From Rahnella laticis (GTDB lineage: Bacteria > Pseudomonadota > Gammaproteobacteria > Enterobacterales > Enterobacteriaceae): a stretch of DNA of 64,000 nt. The stretch is taken from the NCBI RefSeq assembly GCF_015644585.1, contig NZ_JADOBI010000002.1:124001-188000 (forward strand), read 5' to 3'. Both the position numbers and the translations under genes were made by a program. Positions 1-8,204 of the stretch are shown here, piece by piece (position 1 is the stretch's first letter; each line of letters begins with the position of its first letter). The notes under the pieces were generated by a model. The model saw only the letters and a program-made list of their open reading frames with translations, was not told the DNA's origin and did not search any database.

Positions 1-137
1 GCACGCTGTGCGGTCAGGGTAATATTTCCGTCGATAAAATCGCCCGGCGTTTTGGCAAACAGCATAAAGATGAGCAGCGAAGCGAGGAACAACATCGGGA
101 TGGTTTGAAGCAAACGACGCAGAATGAAATTTCTCAT
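1..137 (-). CDS. ABC transporter permease, DppB type (partial)
   Basis: Only the first 45 codons are in the window; the gene continues past position 1. The N-terminus (MRNFILRRLLQTIPMLFLAS) has the short cationic start and first membrane helix typical of DppB/OppB/NikB-type inner-membrane permeases of peptide/nickel importers. It lies 51 bp downstream of, and on the same strand as, a family 5 binding protein, the usual order for such operons. The ATG at 137-135 is the natural start. The substrate cannot be read from this fragment. Confidence 0.8.
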   Translation of the reverse strand, partial: MRNFILRRLLQTIPMLFLASLLIFMLFAKTPGDFIDGNITLTAQR

Positions 138-152
138 GACTTTCTCATTGAA

Positions 153-174
153 GCTGCCGGTAAAGACCGGCAGC
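153..174 (-). other. intercistronic stem-loop
   Basis: A perfect 8-bp inverted repeat, GCTGCCGG/CCGGCAGC with a 6-nt loop, sits between the binding-protein gene and the permease gene. No T-run follows. Such hairpins often stabilise the upstream message, so that the binding protein is made in excess over the membrane components. The role here is inferred. Confidence 0.55.
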
Positions 175-188
175 AACGTGATTTCTGA

Positions 189-1901
189 TTATTTGACGAT
201 TTTGACATCCGGCAGGCTGCCGGTCAGGCCGTTGTAAATATCCGGTTTGAAACCGGTCACGCGGGCGCTGCTGGCCGACAAAATCTTACGGTTGCCGAGC
301 AGGATCACCGGCGGATCGTTCGCCAGAACTTTGTACAATTCGTGGTAAACCGGCTTACGTTTTTCGATGTCGAGCGTCGCATTACCTTCGTTGATCAGCT
401 TATCCACTTCCGGATTGTTGTAACCCTGCTCCGTGGCCTCTGTGCTGTAGTAATCCCAGACACCGTCGTGCGGATCGTTGAGCGTGCTGGTGCTGAATGA
501 CGCCAGATCGTAATTCCCCGCTTTACGTTGCGACATCAGCGCGTTGAAATCTACGACCTGTGGTTTCAGCAGCACGCCGATTTTCTGGTAATCCTCTTTG
601 GCAATCGGGATCAGCGCGTCGTTCAGCACTTTTTTGCTGACCAGCAGCGTCAGTTCCAGACGTTTGCCGTCTTTCACACGAATGCCGTCCGTACCGGTTT
701 TCCAGCCCGCTTCATCCAGTAATTTGCTGGCCTGCGCCGGATCGAATTTGTACGGATTCACGCCGTCGGTGTTATACGCCCAGGAGATTGGCGCGATCGG
801 CTCGATAGCCACGGTGCCGTAGCCCTGATACACCACGTCGATCAGTTTCTGGCGATCCAGACCGTAGATCAGCGCCTGACGAACTTTCACGTCCTGCAAT
901 ACCGGGCGATGAAGATTGAACTCAATCTTGCTGTAATCGCTGGATCCATACAGGTTGATGTTTGCAAAACCCAGCAGTTTCAGCTGTTCGATATCATCCG
1001 GGCGCGACGTAAAGGCGTCGTAGTCGGTATCGCCGGTCTGGAATAACTGGAAGTTCGTCGACGGATTGGTGACACGATAAATGAAACGGGGCGTCGGAGG
1101 CGTACCGCGGTAATAGTTTGTGTTGGCGTGGAAACGGATCTCCTGCCCCGGAATGTATTTGTCGTAAACGTACGGGCCGTTACCCAGCGGTTTGCCGTGC
1201 AACGTGCGCAGTGTATCGAGATTTCCGCGCTGATAATCTTTGCCGTAATAGGCTTTCGACAGCACCGGCCCGCCGATTTTTTGCAGCGTGGTCGCGCTCG
1301 GTTGCGTGGTCGTCACCTGAAGGGTCAGCGGGTCGATAACTTTCAGACCACTGACGCTGTCCGCTTTGCCCTGCTTGTATTCATCGCCACCGGCAATGTG
1401 TGCCAGCGTGATATCGGTATCGCCGTCATATTTAGGGTCATACAGCACGGTCAGCGTGAACGCGACATCTTCCGCCGTCAGCGCAGAACCGTCGCTGTAC
1501 CTGAGGTTCGGACGCAATTTGATGGTATACGTTTTGCCGTCCGGGCTGACCGTCCAGCTTTCCGCCAGACCCGGAACCAGTTTGCCCTGGCTGTCCCAGT
1601 CAATCAGGCGGGCGAAGATCACGTTGGTGACGTTTTCATCCCAGCCATTCACGAAGAAGTAAGGGTTAAAAATGCCCTGCGGTTCGGAGATCCCGGCGAT
1701 CACGGTGTCCGTACGCAGTTTCGCGGCAGCAGGCACCTGACTGGCGTCTGTGGCCGGCGTGATGCCTTCTTTAAGAACATCGTCCGCAAAGGATAAAGAA
1801 GAAAACATTACGGCGCTGGCCAGCAATGCGATTTTAAAAGAAGTGGTGCGGCGCGCGCGGGAGACTGATTGCGCGGGGGCAGAAGTGAGTAACGTAGCCA
1901 A
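189..1901 (-). CDS. ABC transporter substrate-binding protein, family 5 (peptide/nickel type)
   Basis: This 570-residue periplasmic protein captures a ligand, probably an oligopeptide or similar compound, for the permease encoded just downstream. The N-terminus has a basic stretch (SRARR), a hydrophobic core and an AMS-like cleavage region (SFA/DDV) near residue 39, so it is exported. The body has the DppA/OppA layout, with LAESWTVSPDGKTYTIKLR near residues 110-130 and long PYKFDPAQA-type helices. The start codon is TTG (1901-1899), with AGGG about 7 nt upstream; no ATG fits better because later ones would cut into the signal peptide. Ligand identity is not evident. Confidence 0.88.
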   Translation of the reverse strand: MATLLTSAPAQSVSRARRTTSFKIALLASAVMFSSLSFADDVLKEGITPATDASQVPAAAKLRTDTVIAGISEPQGIFNPYFFVNGWDENVTNVIFARLIDWDSQGKLVPGLAESWTVSPDGKTYTIKLRPNLRYSDGSALTAEDVAFTLTVLYDPKYDGDTDITLAHIAGGDEYKQGKADSVSGLKVIDPLTLQVTTTQPSATTLQKIGGPVLSKAYYGKDYQRGNLDTLRTLHGKPLGNGPYVYDKYIPGQEIRFHANTNYYRGTPPTPRFIYRVTNPSTNFQLFQTGDTDYDAFTSRPDDIEQLKLLGFANINLYGSSDYSKIEFNLHRPVLQDVKVRQALIYGLDRQKLIDVVYQGYGTVAIEPIAPISWAYNTDGVNPYKFDPAQASKLLDEAGWKTGTDGIRVKDGKRLELTLLVSKKVLNDALIPIAKEDYQKIGVLLKPQVVDFNALMSQRKAGNYDLASFSTSTLNDPHDGVWDYYSTEATEQGYNNPEVDKLINEGNATLDIEKRKPVYHELYKVLANDPPVILLGNRKILSASSARVTGFKPDIYNGLTGSLPDVKIVK

Positions 1902-2148
1902 GTGACATCCCTCATCAATAAGTGTGCAATAGGTTTACAAAACATGACGAAGAGTAAGGTTGAGGTTTGTCATTGTCTAACAACGAAAAAATATGGCTTA
2001 TAGCTTTTGGGCAGTACGCTGAAAAAGCCGCCAAAACGGGTAATGTGGAATGATTTCCTGCTCATACCCAGTAAGCACTCACTAACAATTCTGGGCATGA
2101 TAATCAGTGATTTAACTGTAATGGACGTCGGAATCCTCCGGATCCGTA
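1902..2148. other. intergenic region upstream of the binding-protein gene
   Basis: This stretch must hold the promoter of the leftward importer operon. I see no convincing operator. A short reading frame across 2007-2246 overlaps the repA terminator and looks like chance. Confidence 0.4.
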
Positions 2149-2185
2149 CAAAGAAAAACGGCGTATCTCATCGAAGATACGCCGT
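2149..2185 (-). terminator. rho-independent terminator of repA
   Basis: Read leftward, an 11-bp perfect stem (ACGGCGTATCT/AGATACGCCGT, loop 2169-2174) is followed by a U-rich tract (A-rich at 2149-2158 on the plus strand). It lies about 30 bp past the repA stop codon. Confidence 0.85.
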
Positions 2186-2214
2186 TCATTTCGGAATGGT
2201 TTCCGGCCGGGCTG

Positions 2215-3201
2215 TCAGGCAGCGGTTTTCTTACTGCGGGAACTGACCTCAGAGAGGATCTCTTTTTGTTTACTCTTCTCCCCGATCAGCTTGTACCAGC
2301 CTGAAAGCTTGCGCAGATCCGGCAACGTCGCCTTTTCTTCTACGTCGTAAGCACTTAATTTCTCACGATACTCTTCGAAGATGGTGATACAGCGGCGTGC
2401 CCACTCGCCTTCCAGCGCAGAGCCTGCTACAGCGCGTGGACGGCGCGGTAAGCGCGGGCGCAGGGGTTTACTGGCTTCCGGCGCTGACTCATCGACATAG
2501 GCGAACTTGATCGAAACAACGGTTCTGCCCTGCTTCACCGGCTCCCAGACCACGGAAATATCGGTATTGGCGTTGATCCGGTTGATCGTCGGTTCAAGCA
2601 GCTTCTGGCGGAAGTCACGGTAATCCTCGTATTTGCCCGCCAGACCGGCCTTCTCGCGCATCCAGTTGAGATCCAGGGTCACTTCAATGGCTTTACCGCT
2701 GCGTCGCCCGTAGAGGTTTTTGGCTTTGATTAACCAGCCATACAGGCGCACGGAGAACGGCGTATCCAGTTTGGCAATATTAGCAAAATTGAGTTTGGTA
2801 AAAGACTCTTTTAATTCATACAGATACGGTGCAACGTCCTGGCCGAATCTCAGTACAACGGCGCTGTGATCATCACTGCTGACGTATTCCAGCCGCGAGA
2901 ACCACGAAAGCTGAACGGTACGGACCTTTCCGGTTTTCGTATCCGGTTTGTAGATGGTGACCGGCTTTTTCATCAGGCTTTCTGCAGCTTCACGCAACTG
3001 GCGGTGGCTGCTGGTCGGGTTTACCCCGTAGATCCGCTGGTAATCCTGAGGGAAAAGTCGATATAGCGTGTCCGGCTGAGGTTTCCTGCTATCAATTTGT
3101 GCCAGCGCCAGGTTAAGCAAGCGCATTTCATCCAGAGTGACGCTGTAGGCGCCTTCAAGAAGATCGTTCCCCTGAACTACGGTGAGTTTATTCAGTTCCA
3201 T
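2215..3201 (-). CDS. repA: plasmid replication initiator, Rep_3 superfamily
   Basis: A 328-residue initiator of the Rep_3 (RepFIB/RepA/RepB) type, predicted to bind the iterons that lie directly upstream and open the origin. Residues 1-130 (LTVVQGNDLLEGAYSVTLDE, then an LNLALAQID segment and FPQDYQRIYGV) match the first winged-helix domain. Residues 140-240 (KLDTPFSVRLYGWLIKAKN, then LDLNWMREKAGL and YRDFRQKLLEPTINRIN) match the second, DNA-binding winged helix. The C-terminus is basic and probably flexible. The gene points away from the iteron array and ends in a strong terminator. It is the main evidence that the window is a plasmid or secondary replicon. Incompatibility group not assigned. 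Confidence 0.92.
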   Translation of the reverse strand: MELNKLTVVQGNDLLEGAYSVTLDEMRLLNLALAQIDSRKPQPDTLYRLFPQDYQRIYGVNPTSSHRQLREAAESLMKKPVTIYKPDTKTGKVRTVQLSWFSRLEYVSSDDHSAVVLRFGQDVAPYLYELKESFTKLNFANIAKLDTPFSVRLYGWLIKAKNLYGRRSGKAIEVTLDLNWMREKAGLAGKYEDYRDFRQKLLEPTINRINANTDISVVWEPVKQGRTVVSIKFAYVDESAPEASKPLRPRLPRRPRAVAGSALEGEWARRCITIFEEYREKLSAYDVEEKATLPDLRKLSGWYKLIGEKSKQKEILSEVSSRSKKTAA

Positions 3202-3206
3202 GTAGC

Positions 3207-3246
3207 AGGATCCATAAGTGGAAAGTAGGTAAATTATTCCACATAA
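3207..3246. promoter_or_regulatory. inverted iteron pair at the repA promoter
   Basis: An iteron-like word lies in reverse orientation (TCCATAAGTGGAAA, 3211-3224) next to a degenerate forward one (3229-3246, ending in TTCCACATAA). Inverted half-iterons just upstream of the initiator gene are the usual site of Rep dimer autorepression in iteron plasmids; that role is inferred here. Confidence 0.5.
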
Positions 3247-3844
3247 AAAATACTGACGTAAAGTAAAAACAAGGCTTATTTATTCCTTTATTTTCAAATT
3301 GTTATCAGGGGATCCTAAAACATCGATCAGGAAAAACTTCCACATATGATTTTCCGCCGCCTTCAGGATCCTTTTTTTAACATGCTGGATCGGCTCGCTT
3401 TTTACAGGAAATTACTCCACTTATCGAGCTGAAGATCTCCAACCCGGAATGTCTGAGATACGCGCTGATCTTCCCTGCCGATCAGAAAATTCTTCCACAT
3501 ATAAGTCCATATTGCACGTTAACTGACCGGAACTTGCTCTGTGATCCCCTTCTCATTTCATCATTCCGGCCCGTTCCCTGTCTGAAACGGGATCTACAGG
3601 AAAAGTTTCCACGTATATGTGCCCGCGGATCAGAAAATGTCTCCACATTTGGGAATACACGATCGGTGATCAGGAAATAACTCCACATATGCGGGTTATT
3701 CTGATCTCAGGAAATCTTTCCACGTATAGCAATGCGCGGGATCAGGAAATGCTTCCACGTATTCCATCGTAAAGTGTTAACTGACCGGACAGTTACCGTG
3801 AATTCACGCACGTTTGATCAGATAATTCTTCCACATATCGGCAA

Positions 3845-4074
3845 GTGACAATGTCACATAATTTCCAACTAGCTGTTTATAAAGCATTATATTTTCAGAG
3901 TTCGTTTGAATAGCGTTAATCAGATCAGAAAATGTCTCCACATAACCGCTGATTGGATCAGGAAAAGCTTCCACATATGCCCTGCTCCGCTGCCCGGATA
4001 CCGATTTCTGAAGCTGATTATGCCTGGCCAGGATGATCCTCTCCCTGTTACGTGACACAACGTGACGCTGTCAC
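3845..4074. repeat. two GTGAC-N3-GTCAC palindromes within the origin
   Basis: A perfect 13-bp palindrome occurs at 3845-3857 (centre AAT) and again at 4062-4074 (centre GCT). They sit between iterons, not in them. They may bind a dimeric accessory factor at the origin; no family is assigned. Confidence 0.5.
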
Positions 4075-4254
4075 AGGAAATGTCTCCACATGAGTGCCTG
4101 TTAAGGGATCAGGAAATCACTCCACTTATCAGAAAAATGAGTTGTGGCAATATGTTAGCGTTAGATCTAAGCTGATGTTCATGACAGAGGTTCCCATGGA
4201 AAACTGTCCACAGAAAAAAACTCCACGTATTCAGTGGACTGATCTGTAAGGAAA

Positions 4255-4263
4255 TTATCCACA
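4255..4263 (+). promoter_or_regulatory. DnaA box
   Basis: TTATCCACA is a perfect match to the DnaA consensus TTATNCACA. It lies at the distal end of the iteron array, near the AT-rich segment 4380-4436, as in many iteron-type origins where host DnaA assists opening. Confidence 0.7.
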
Positions 4264-4524
4264 GGAAAAAGCTCTACATTGATCATGAAAAGGATCCACA
4301 TCCAACAGGAAGGATCTCCACTCCGGGCAGGAAATACCTCCACAAGACGCGTTGTATTCTGCTGATTTACATAGAAAAAAACCTCCCTTAAAGAGAAAGA
4401 TCTAAACTTATAAATAAAACAAAACACTATTTGATCTTGGGATCCTGGTAAGGACTGGCGACGTTATTACGTAAAGGATTGAGAAGAGGTAACACCAGAC
4501 GGGACAAGGTTGCGCAGGCTTTAG

Positions 4525-4551
4525 AAACAGAAACGGGCCTGAGAAGGCCCG
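4525..4551 (-). terminator. terminator of the parF-parG operon
   Basis: A 7-bp stem, CGGGCCT/AGGCCCG with GAGA loop (4534-4551), lies about 20 bp past the parG stop. Read leftward it is followed by a moderately U-rich tract (GTTTCTGTTTC). Confidence 0.65.
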
Positions 4552-4570
4552 ATCCGGACGGAACAAACGA

Positions 4571-4780
4571 TCAGGAACGTTCGTTGGTGATTAGCCAGGC
4601 ATTGATCAGCTCTGTCAGAACGTCTTTCATCTCGCGATCTTGCAGGAAGCAGCTGGTTTTGAAACGGCGATGCAACTCTTCATCGATGTTAGTCTGTAAC
4701 TTCTTCACTGAAGCGGGCGGCTTTGCTACAGCGTCCAGTGCTGTAGTCAGTTGTCTGTGCTGGCCAAGTTTCATTTTCAT
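4571..4780 (-). CDS. parG: ParG-like centromere-binding partition protein
   Basis: A 69-residue basic protein encoded immediately downstream of the ParA-type ATPase, with a 4-bp ATGA overlap. The first half is polar and probably disordered. The second half ([17 protein letters not shown] then [13 protein letters not shown], residues 29-65) has the strand-helix-helix pattern of ribbon-helix-helix proteins. Size, order and fold match ParG of the TP228 ParFGH system, which binds the centromere and autoregulates the operon. Family membership is inferred from pattern and context; the sequence is too short for certainty. Confidence 0.75.
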   Translation of the reverse strand: MKMKLGQHRQLTTALDAVAKPPASVKKLQTNIDEELHRRFKTSCFLQDREMKDVLTELINAWLITNERS

Positions 4781-5403
4781 TTCAACAACTCCGTAATTTC
4801 TTTGGTCATAATTTCAATCTCGCCTTTCGCATTACCGTCCGTTGTATCGAAGACTGTTCCGCCATCCATCATGGTACGGATGTAAACCTGGCGCTGAGTG
4901 GTGCCTGTGCGCAGTGCCGGAACGCCTGTATCAGCAATCGATTCTTTCAAGACTTCCAGCATCTTAGCGGATGCGACTTTCTTGGTGATCAGAAAACGCG
5001 CGATGACAGGCTGTAAATTTTCACGCGCCTCAACAACGGCAAGTATAGCGCCGCAGGCTGCAAAATCTAAAGGTGACGGTGTCACGGGAATCAATACTAA
5101 ATCACTGACCATCACGGCTGCTGATGAAATTGCCGAGATTGCTGCTGCACCGTCGATGACCACGTAGTCATATTCTTTCAACTGCTTGCGTACGGTATAG
5201 ACTTCTTTTTCTGATGCGGCTTCCGCCAGGTCGAACTGGCATTTACTTTCGTCGTACCAGTTGCTGATGCTTCCCTGTGGATCGGTATCGACCATCACGA
5301 CTTTATGACCTTGCCGGGCTAGACAGGTTGCGATGTTAATAGAAGTCGTGGTTTTCCCTACCCCGCCCTTCCCGTTCAGGAAAGAAATAATTTTCGCTGC
5401 CAT
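4777..5403 (-). CDS. parF: ParF-like plasmid partition ATPase
   Basis: A 208-residue Walker-type ATPase that segregates plasmid copies over the nucleoid. The deviant Walker A motif KGGVGKTT (residues 12-19, with the signature lysine), DTDPQGS near 37-43 and the VVIDGAAA switch region are all present. No N-terminal helix-turn-helix domain exists, placing it with the short ParF/type Ib class (ParF of TP228 has 206 residues). The ATG at 5403-5401 is preceded by AAGAGG; an upstream in-frame extension to 5454 has no ribosome site. It is coupled to parG and faces the repeat-rich region to its right, the expected side for a parH-type centromere. Confidence 0.92.
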   Translation of the reverse strand: MAAKIISFLNGKGGVGKTTTSINIATCLARQGHKVVMVDTDPQGSISNWYDESKCQFDLAEAASEKEVYTVRKQLKEYDYVVIDGAAAISAISSAAVMVSDLVLIPVTPSPLDFAACGAILAVVEARENLQPVIARFLITKKVASAKMLEVLKESIADTGVPALRTGTTQRQVYIRTMMDGGTVFDTTDGNAKGEIEIMTKEITELLK

Positions 5404-5884
5404 AACAACCTCTTGATGAAGCGCTAAATGAAGATTATCGAATCCCGGAATCATAAGGTTTGGGGATTCATTATTTATGTAATCATAGGATTCTGGGATT
5501 TAAAAATCCATGAATCACAGGATTGAAGCACTACTATAAAGTTTACATCCGATGATTTCAATATTTTAGGGTTACCGAATTATATTATCCTGTGATTTCA
5601 GGATTTCGTGATTACCGGTTGATTGATTACGCCGGTAACATAATGTTCAGGATTTTGTGATTTTTGAATCCCATCATCCCAGGGTTTTGGGATATCAGGA
5701 TTGCAGGCGGATAAGGCTGAAGTATCGATCTCAGAGAATAAGGGTACAACATGAAGCGTTAAGGATTACGCCATCATGTGATTTAATGATTCTGCAATCT
5801 TGGGATTTTCGCAGGGAGGCATCATGCCATTGAGAACGCCAAAAAGTTTCGGCTGGTGTTGACGTTCAAAACAGTAGCCATGAA

Positions 5885-5961
5885 AATCTCACCATCTCAC
5901 CATCTCACCATCTCACCATCTCACCATCTCACCATCTCACCATCTCACCATCTCACCATCT
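5885..5961 (+). repeat. CATCTCAC octamer tandem array
   Basis: Eight perfect, contiguous copies of CATCTCAC run from 5893 to 5956, flanked by partial copies (AATCTCAC at 5885, CATCT at 5957). On the minus strand the unit reads AGATGGTG. The 8-bp period is out of register with codons and no frame crosses it. Confidence 0.95.
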
Positions 5962-6710
5962 GATGATTCCTGTATTCAGGGATTTGTACATCTTAGGATT
6001 TCAGAAGCATGTGATATCAGCTCTGTATTTTATGATTACAGGATAGAATGATTCTGACACCTCTGAGATTACAAAATCCTGAAACGTGCGTATATGAATT
6101 GTAGGATTACAGGATTAAGTAATCTTTGAATCATTAGTTATCAATAGAAGAACACACAGGTATCTACGGTACTTAAGGATTCCAGGATGACATGCTTCCG
6201 TAATCTTAGAGAGGATTACAGGATTACACGTTGATGAGTGCTCACTGGACTTATCTTGTTATGTGTATCATGTAATCCTGGGATTTAGAGTGAATCTCAG
6301 GATTACATGATACTGCTTTGGGATTCTGTGATTCCATAATCATACTATTTAAATCAATTATTTATCTACACAACGCGAAGCTGAGTATAATTAGCCATCA
6401 GAGGATGTCAGGATTCCATGATTTTCTACAGGATTTTGAGATTGCAGGATATCCATAAAAAATCTCGGGATTGTAGGATTCTCATGATGCGCGGGGATTC
6501 AGAAATTCCATGATTATGGAGATAATGTATGCAGAATATTAAGATTAAAGGATTCTGGGATTCTTGCATTTAGCAGGATCTTAAAATCTCAGAATCATCA
6601 AGGTTCGCGATGGATGTTGGGATGATGGGATTCAGGATTGTGTGATTTTATGATTATGAAATACAGGCCTGAAGGATGTTGTGATTATAAGATTCTGGGA
6701 TTTATCTTGT

Positions 6711-6790
6711 GATGACAAGATGACAAGATGACAAGATGACAAGATGACAAGATGACAAGATGACAAGATGACAAGATGACAAGATGACAA
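6711..6790 (+). repeat. GATGACAA octamer tandem array
   Basis: Ten perfect contiguous copies of GATGACAA. The unit shares an AGATG core with the minus-strand reading of the array at 5893-5956 (AGATGACA against AGATGGTG), so the two arrays are related and face each other, about 750 bp apart. Confidence 0.95.
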
Positions 6791-6869
6791 TATGTGAAAA
6801 TGATAAATCCCAAGATTATAAAATCTCAGGATTTTAGGATTGTAAGATTCAGGAATTTGAAAGGCGGAA

Positions 6870-7955
6870 TTAATGGGTCACAACATCAAGGGCACGCAGA
6901 TGTTCAGGCAGCCAGGAAAGCAGAACTTCTGATCCGGCTTTCCAGTCCGGATTCATATGTGCGGCAGAAAGCTTAACCATGAAATTATCCTGACCAGCAA
7001 CTTCAGTCATCATACGAACATGGTCGCCCAGATAGATGAACTGTTTAATCCGCGCTTTGACCTGTTCCATACCCGGCTGAGGATTGTTGATACTGATCCG
7101 CTCGGGGCGGATTGAGAGCAAGATTTTCTTACCGGGTGAACTCGGGCGAATTTTAACGGCGCGCAGAATTGTGCCGTCATCGAGCGATGCACGATAAAAA
7201 TCACCTTCGGCTGCCGTATTGGTTGCAAGCAGACTGTTATTTTCTCCGATGAACTGCGCAACAAACGCATTATCCGGTTTTTCATAAATCACACTCGGGC
7301 TGTCCATCTGCTGGATAACGCCGTCGTTAAATACCGCAACGCGGTCAGACATGGTCATCGCTTCGCTTTGATCGTGTGTCACATAGACAATCGTAAGATC
7401 CAGCATCTGGTGCAATTGCTTGATTTCCATTTGCATATGTTCGCGAAGCTGTTTATCCAGCGCCCCGAGCGGCTCATCCATCAACACCAGTTTCGGTTCG
7501 AACACCAGAGCGCGGGCGAGGGCGACACGCTGCTGTTGCCCGCCGGACATTTGCGCCGGATAGCGATCAGCCAGCGGTTTCAGTTTGACCATATCCAGAA
7601 TACGGTCAACTTTCTCCTTGATATCCGTCTTGTTAAGACGACGTATCGTCAGCGGAAACGCCAGATTTTCAGCCACCGTCATGTGCGGGAACAAGGCATA
7701 ATTCTGGAAAACCATCCCGATATCACGCTGATGCGGAGGCAAATTATGCAAAGGTTTATCGCGCAGCAGAATTTCTCCCTGAGTCGGCGTTTCAAACCCT
7801 GCAAGCATCATCAGGCTGGTCGTCTTGCCGGAACCTGACGGGCCAAGCAGCGTCAAAAATTCACCCTCATGGACATCAAGATTGAGGTTTTTAACGACCA
7901 GTTTATCGCCGTCATAGCTCTTCTTGATATTTTTGAAGCTGACATACGTTCTCAT
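6870..7955 (-). CDS. ABC importer ATPase, PotA type
   Basis: A 361-residue nucleotide-binding subunit for a polyamine/amine-type importer. Walker A GPSGSGKT (residues 38-45), Q-loop FQNYALFPHMTV, signature MSGGQQQRVALARAL, Walker B LVLMDEPLGALD and switch YVTHDQSEAM are all intact, followed by a C-terminal TOBE-like region. The ATG at 7955 has GGAG upstream; a longer frame to 8018 lacks a ribosome site. No permease or binding protein adjoins it, but an ATPase-less set of matching type (binding protein 12907, permeases 14103 and 15381) lies 5 kb away, so this is the probable partner. It is separated from the upstream MocR gene by a terminator, so it has its own promoter. Confidence 0.88.
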   Translation of the reverse strand: MRTYVSFKNIKKSYDGDKLVVKNLNLDVHEGEFLTLLGPSGSGKTTSLMMLAGFETPTQGEILLRDKPLHNLPPHQRDIGMVFQNYALFPHMTVAENLAFPLTIRRLNKTDIKEKVDRILDMVKLKPLADRYPAQMSGGQQQRVALARALVFEPKLVLMDEPLGALDKQLREHMQMEIKQLHQMLDLTIVYVTHDQSEAMTMSDRVAVFNDGVIQQMDSPSVIYEKPDNAFVAQFIGENNSLLATNTAAEGDFYRASLDDGTILRAVKIRPSSPGKKILLSIRPERISINNPQPGMEQVKARIKQFIYLGDHVRMMTEVAGQDNFMVKLSAAHMNPDWKAGSEVLLSWLPEHLRALDVVTH

Positions 7956-8111
7956 AACAGGTACTCCGCAAAGAAAATACTGGAAAGTGGATGACGCAAC
8001 CCGGCACAAATCATGCATAAAACATCCTCAGAAGGAGTGTTTGTGTGGCGTTATTAAAAATCTTTACCACCCGTCCGAAACGCTAACAAGCATTTTTTAG
8101 CAAAAAACCAC

Positions 8112-8143
8112 AAAAAAAAAGCCTGAGAGAAATCTCGCAGGCT
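8112..8143 (-). terminator. terminator of the mocR-type gene
   Basis: Read leftward, the stem GCCTGCGAGA/TCTCTCAGGC is followed by a run of nine U (A-run 8112-8120 on the plus strand). It separates the regulator from the ATPase gene downstream. Confidence 0.85.
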
Positions 8144-8204
8144 TATGAATTTTATTGCTATTTTAAAAGTTTATTTGCTTATTGCTAGCAATGTGAAAGA
8201 GGGG

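Larger units (their letters stand above)
3325..4345 (+). repeat. origin iterons, about 19 copies
   Basis: A roughly 22-bp word, consensus GATCAGGAAAT then 2-3 variable bases and CTCCACATAT, recurs on the plus strand. Clear copies begin near 3325, 3403, 3480, 3594, 3628, 3668, 3705, 3740, 3816, 3923, 3956, 4070, 4107 and 4208; weaker ones lie at 4253, 4262, 4285, 4305 and 4328. Spacing is irregular (about 30-90 bp). Most copies start with GATC, so each carries a Dam methylation site. This is the expected binding array for the adjacent Rep_3 initiator. Small reading frames across it are incidental. An AT-rich patch at 4380-4436 beyond the last copies is a plausible unwinding element. Confidence 0.9.
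5455..6870 (+). repeat. 1.4 kb gene-free GGATT-rich repeat region, candidate centromere
   Basis: No gene is visible here. The sequence is an AT-rich mosaic of short related words such as GATTACAGGATT, TCTGGGATTT and CAGGATTTTG. By eye I count about 31 GGATT on the plus strand and about 6 on the minus strand, where one or two per strand would be expected by chance. The stretch begins right at the parF promoter and ends at the stop codon of the ABC ATPase gene. Two perfect octamer arrays are embedded in it. Position upstream of parFG fits a centromere; the strand bias suggests an ordered protein-binding array. Function is inference. Confidence 0.7.

Noticed and set aside
1128-1796. A long plus-strand frame opposite the family 5 binding protein
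   Set aside because: It is the shadow of a well-supported exported protein; its composition (Arg/Val/Phe-rich) is typical of antisense frames in this codon usage.
3482-4427. Three short leftward reading frames inside the iteron array (3482-3688, 3804-4058, 4179-4427)
   Set aside because: They are built from repeated iteron codons, lack ribosome sites and have no protein-like composition.
5885-6790. The octamer arrays as a CRISPR
   Set aside because: Units are 8 bp and contiguous, with no spacers of unique sequence and no cas genes.
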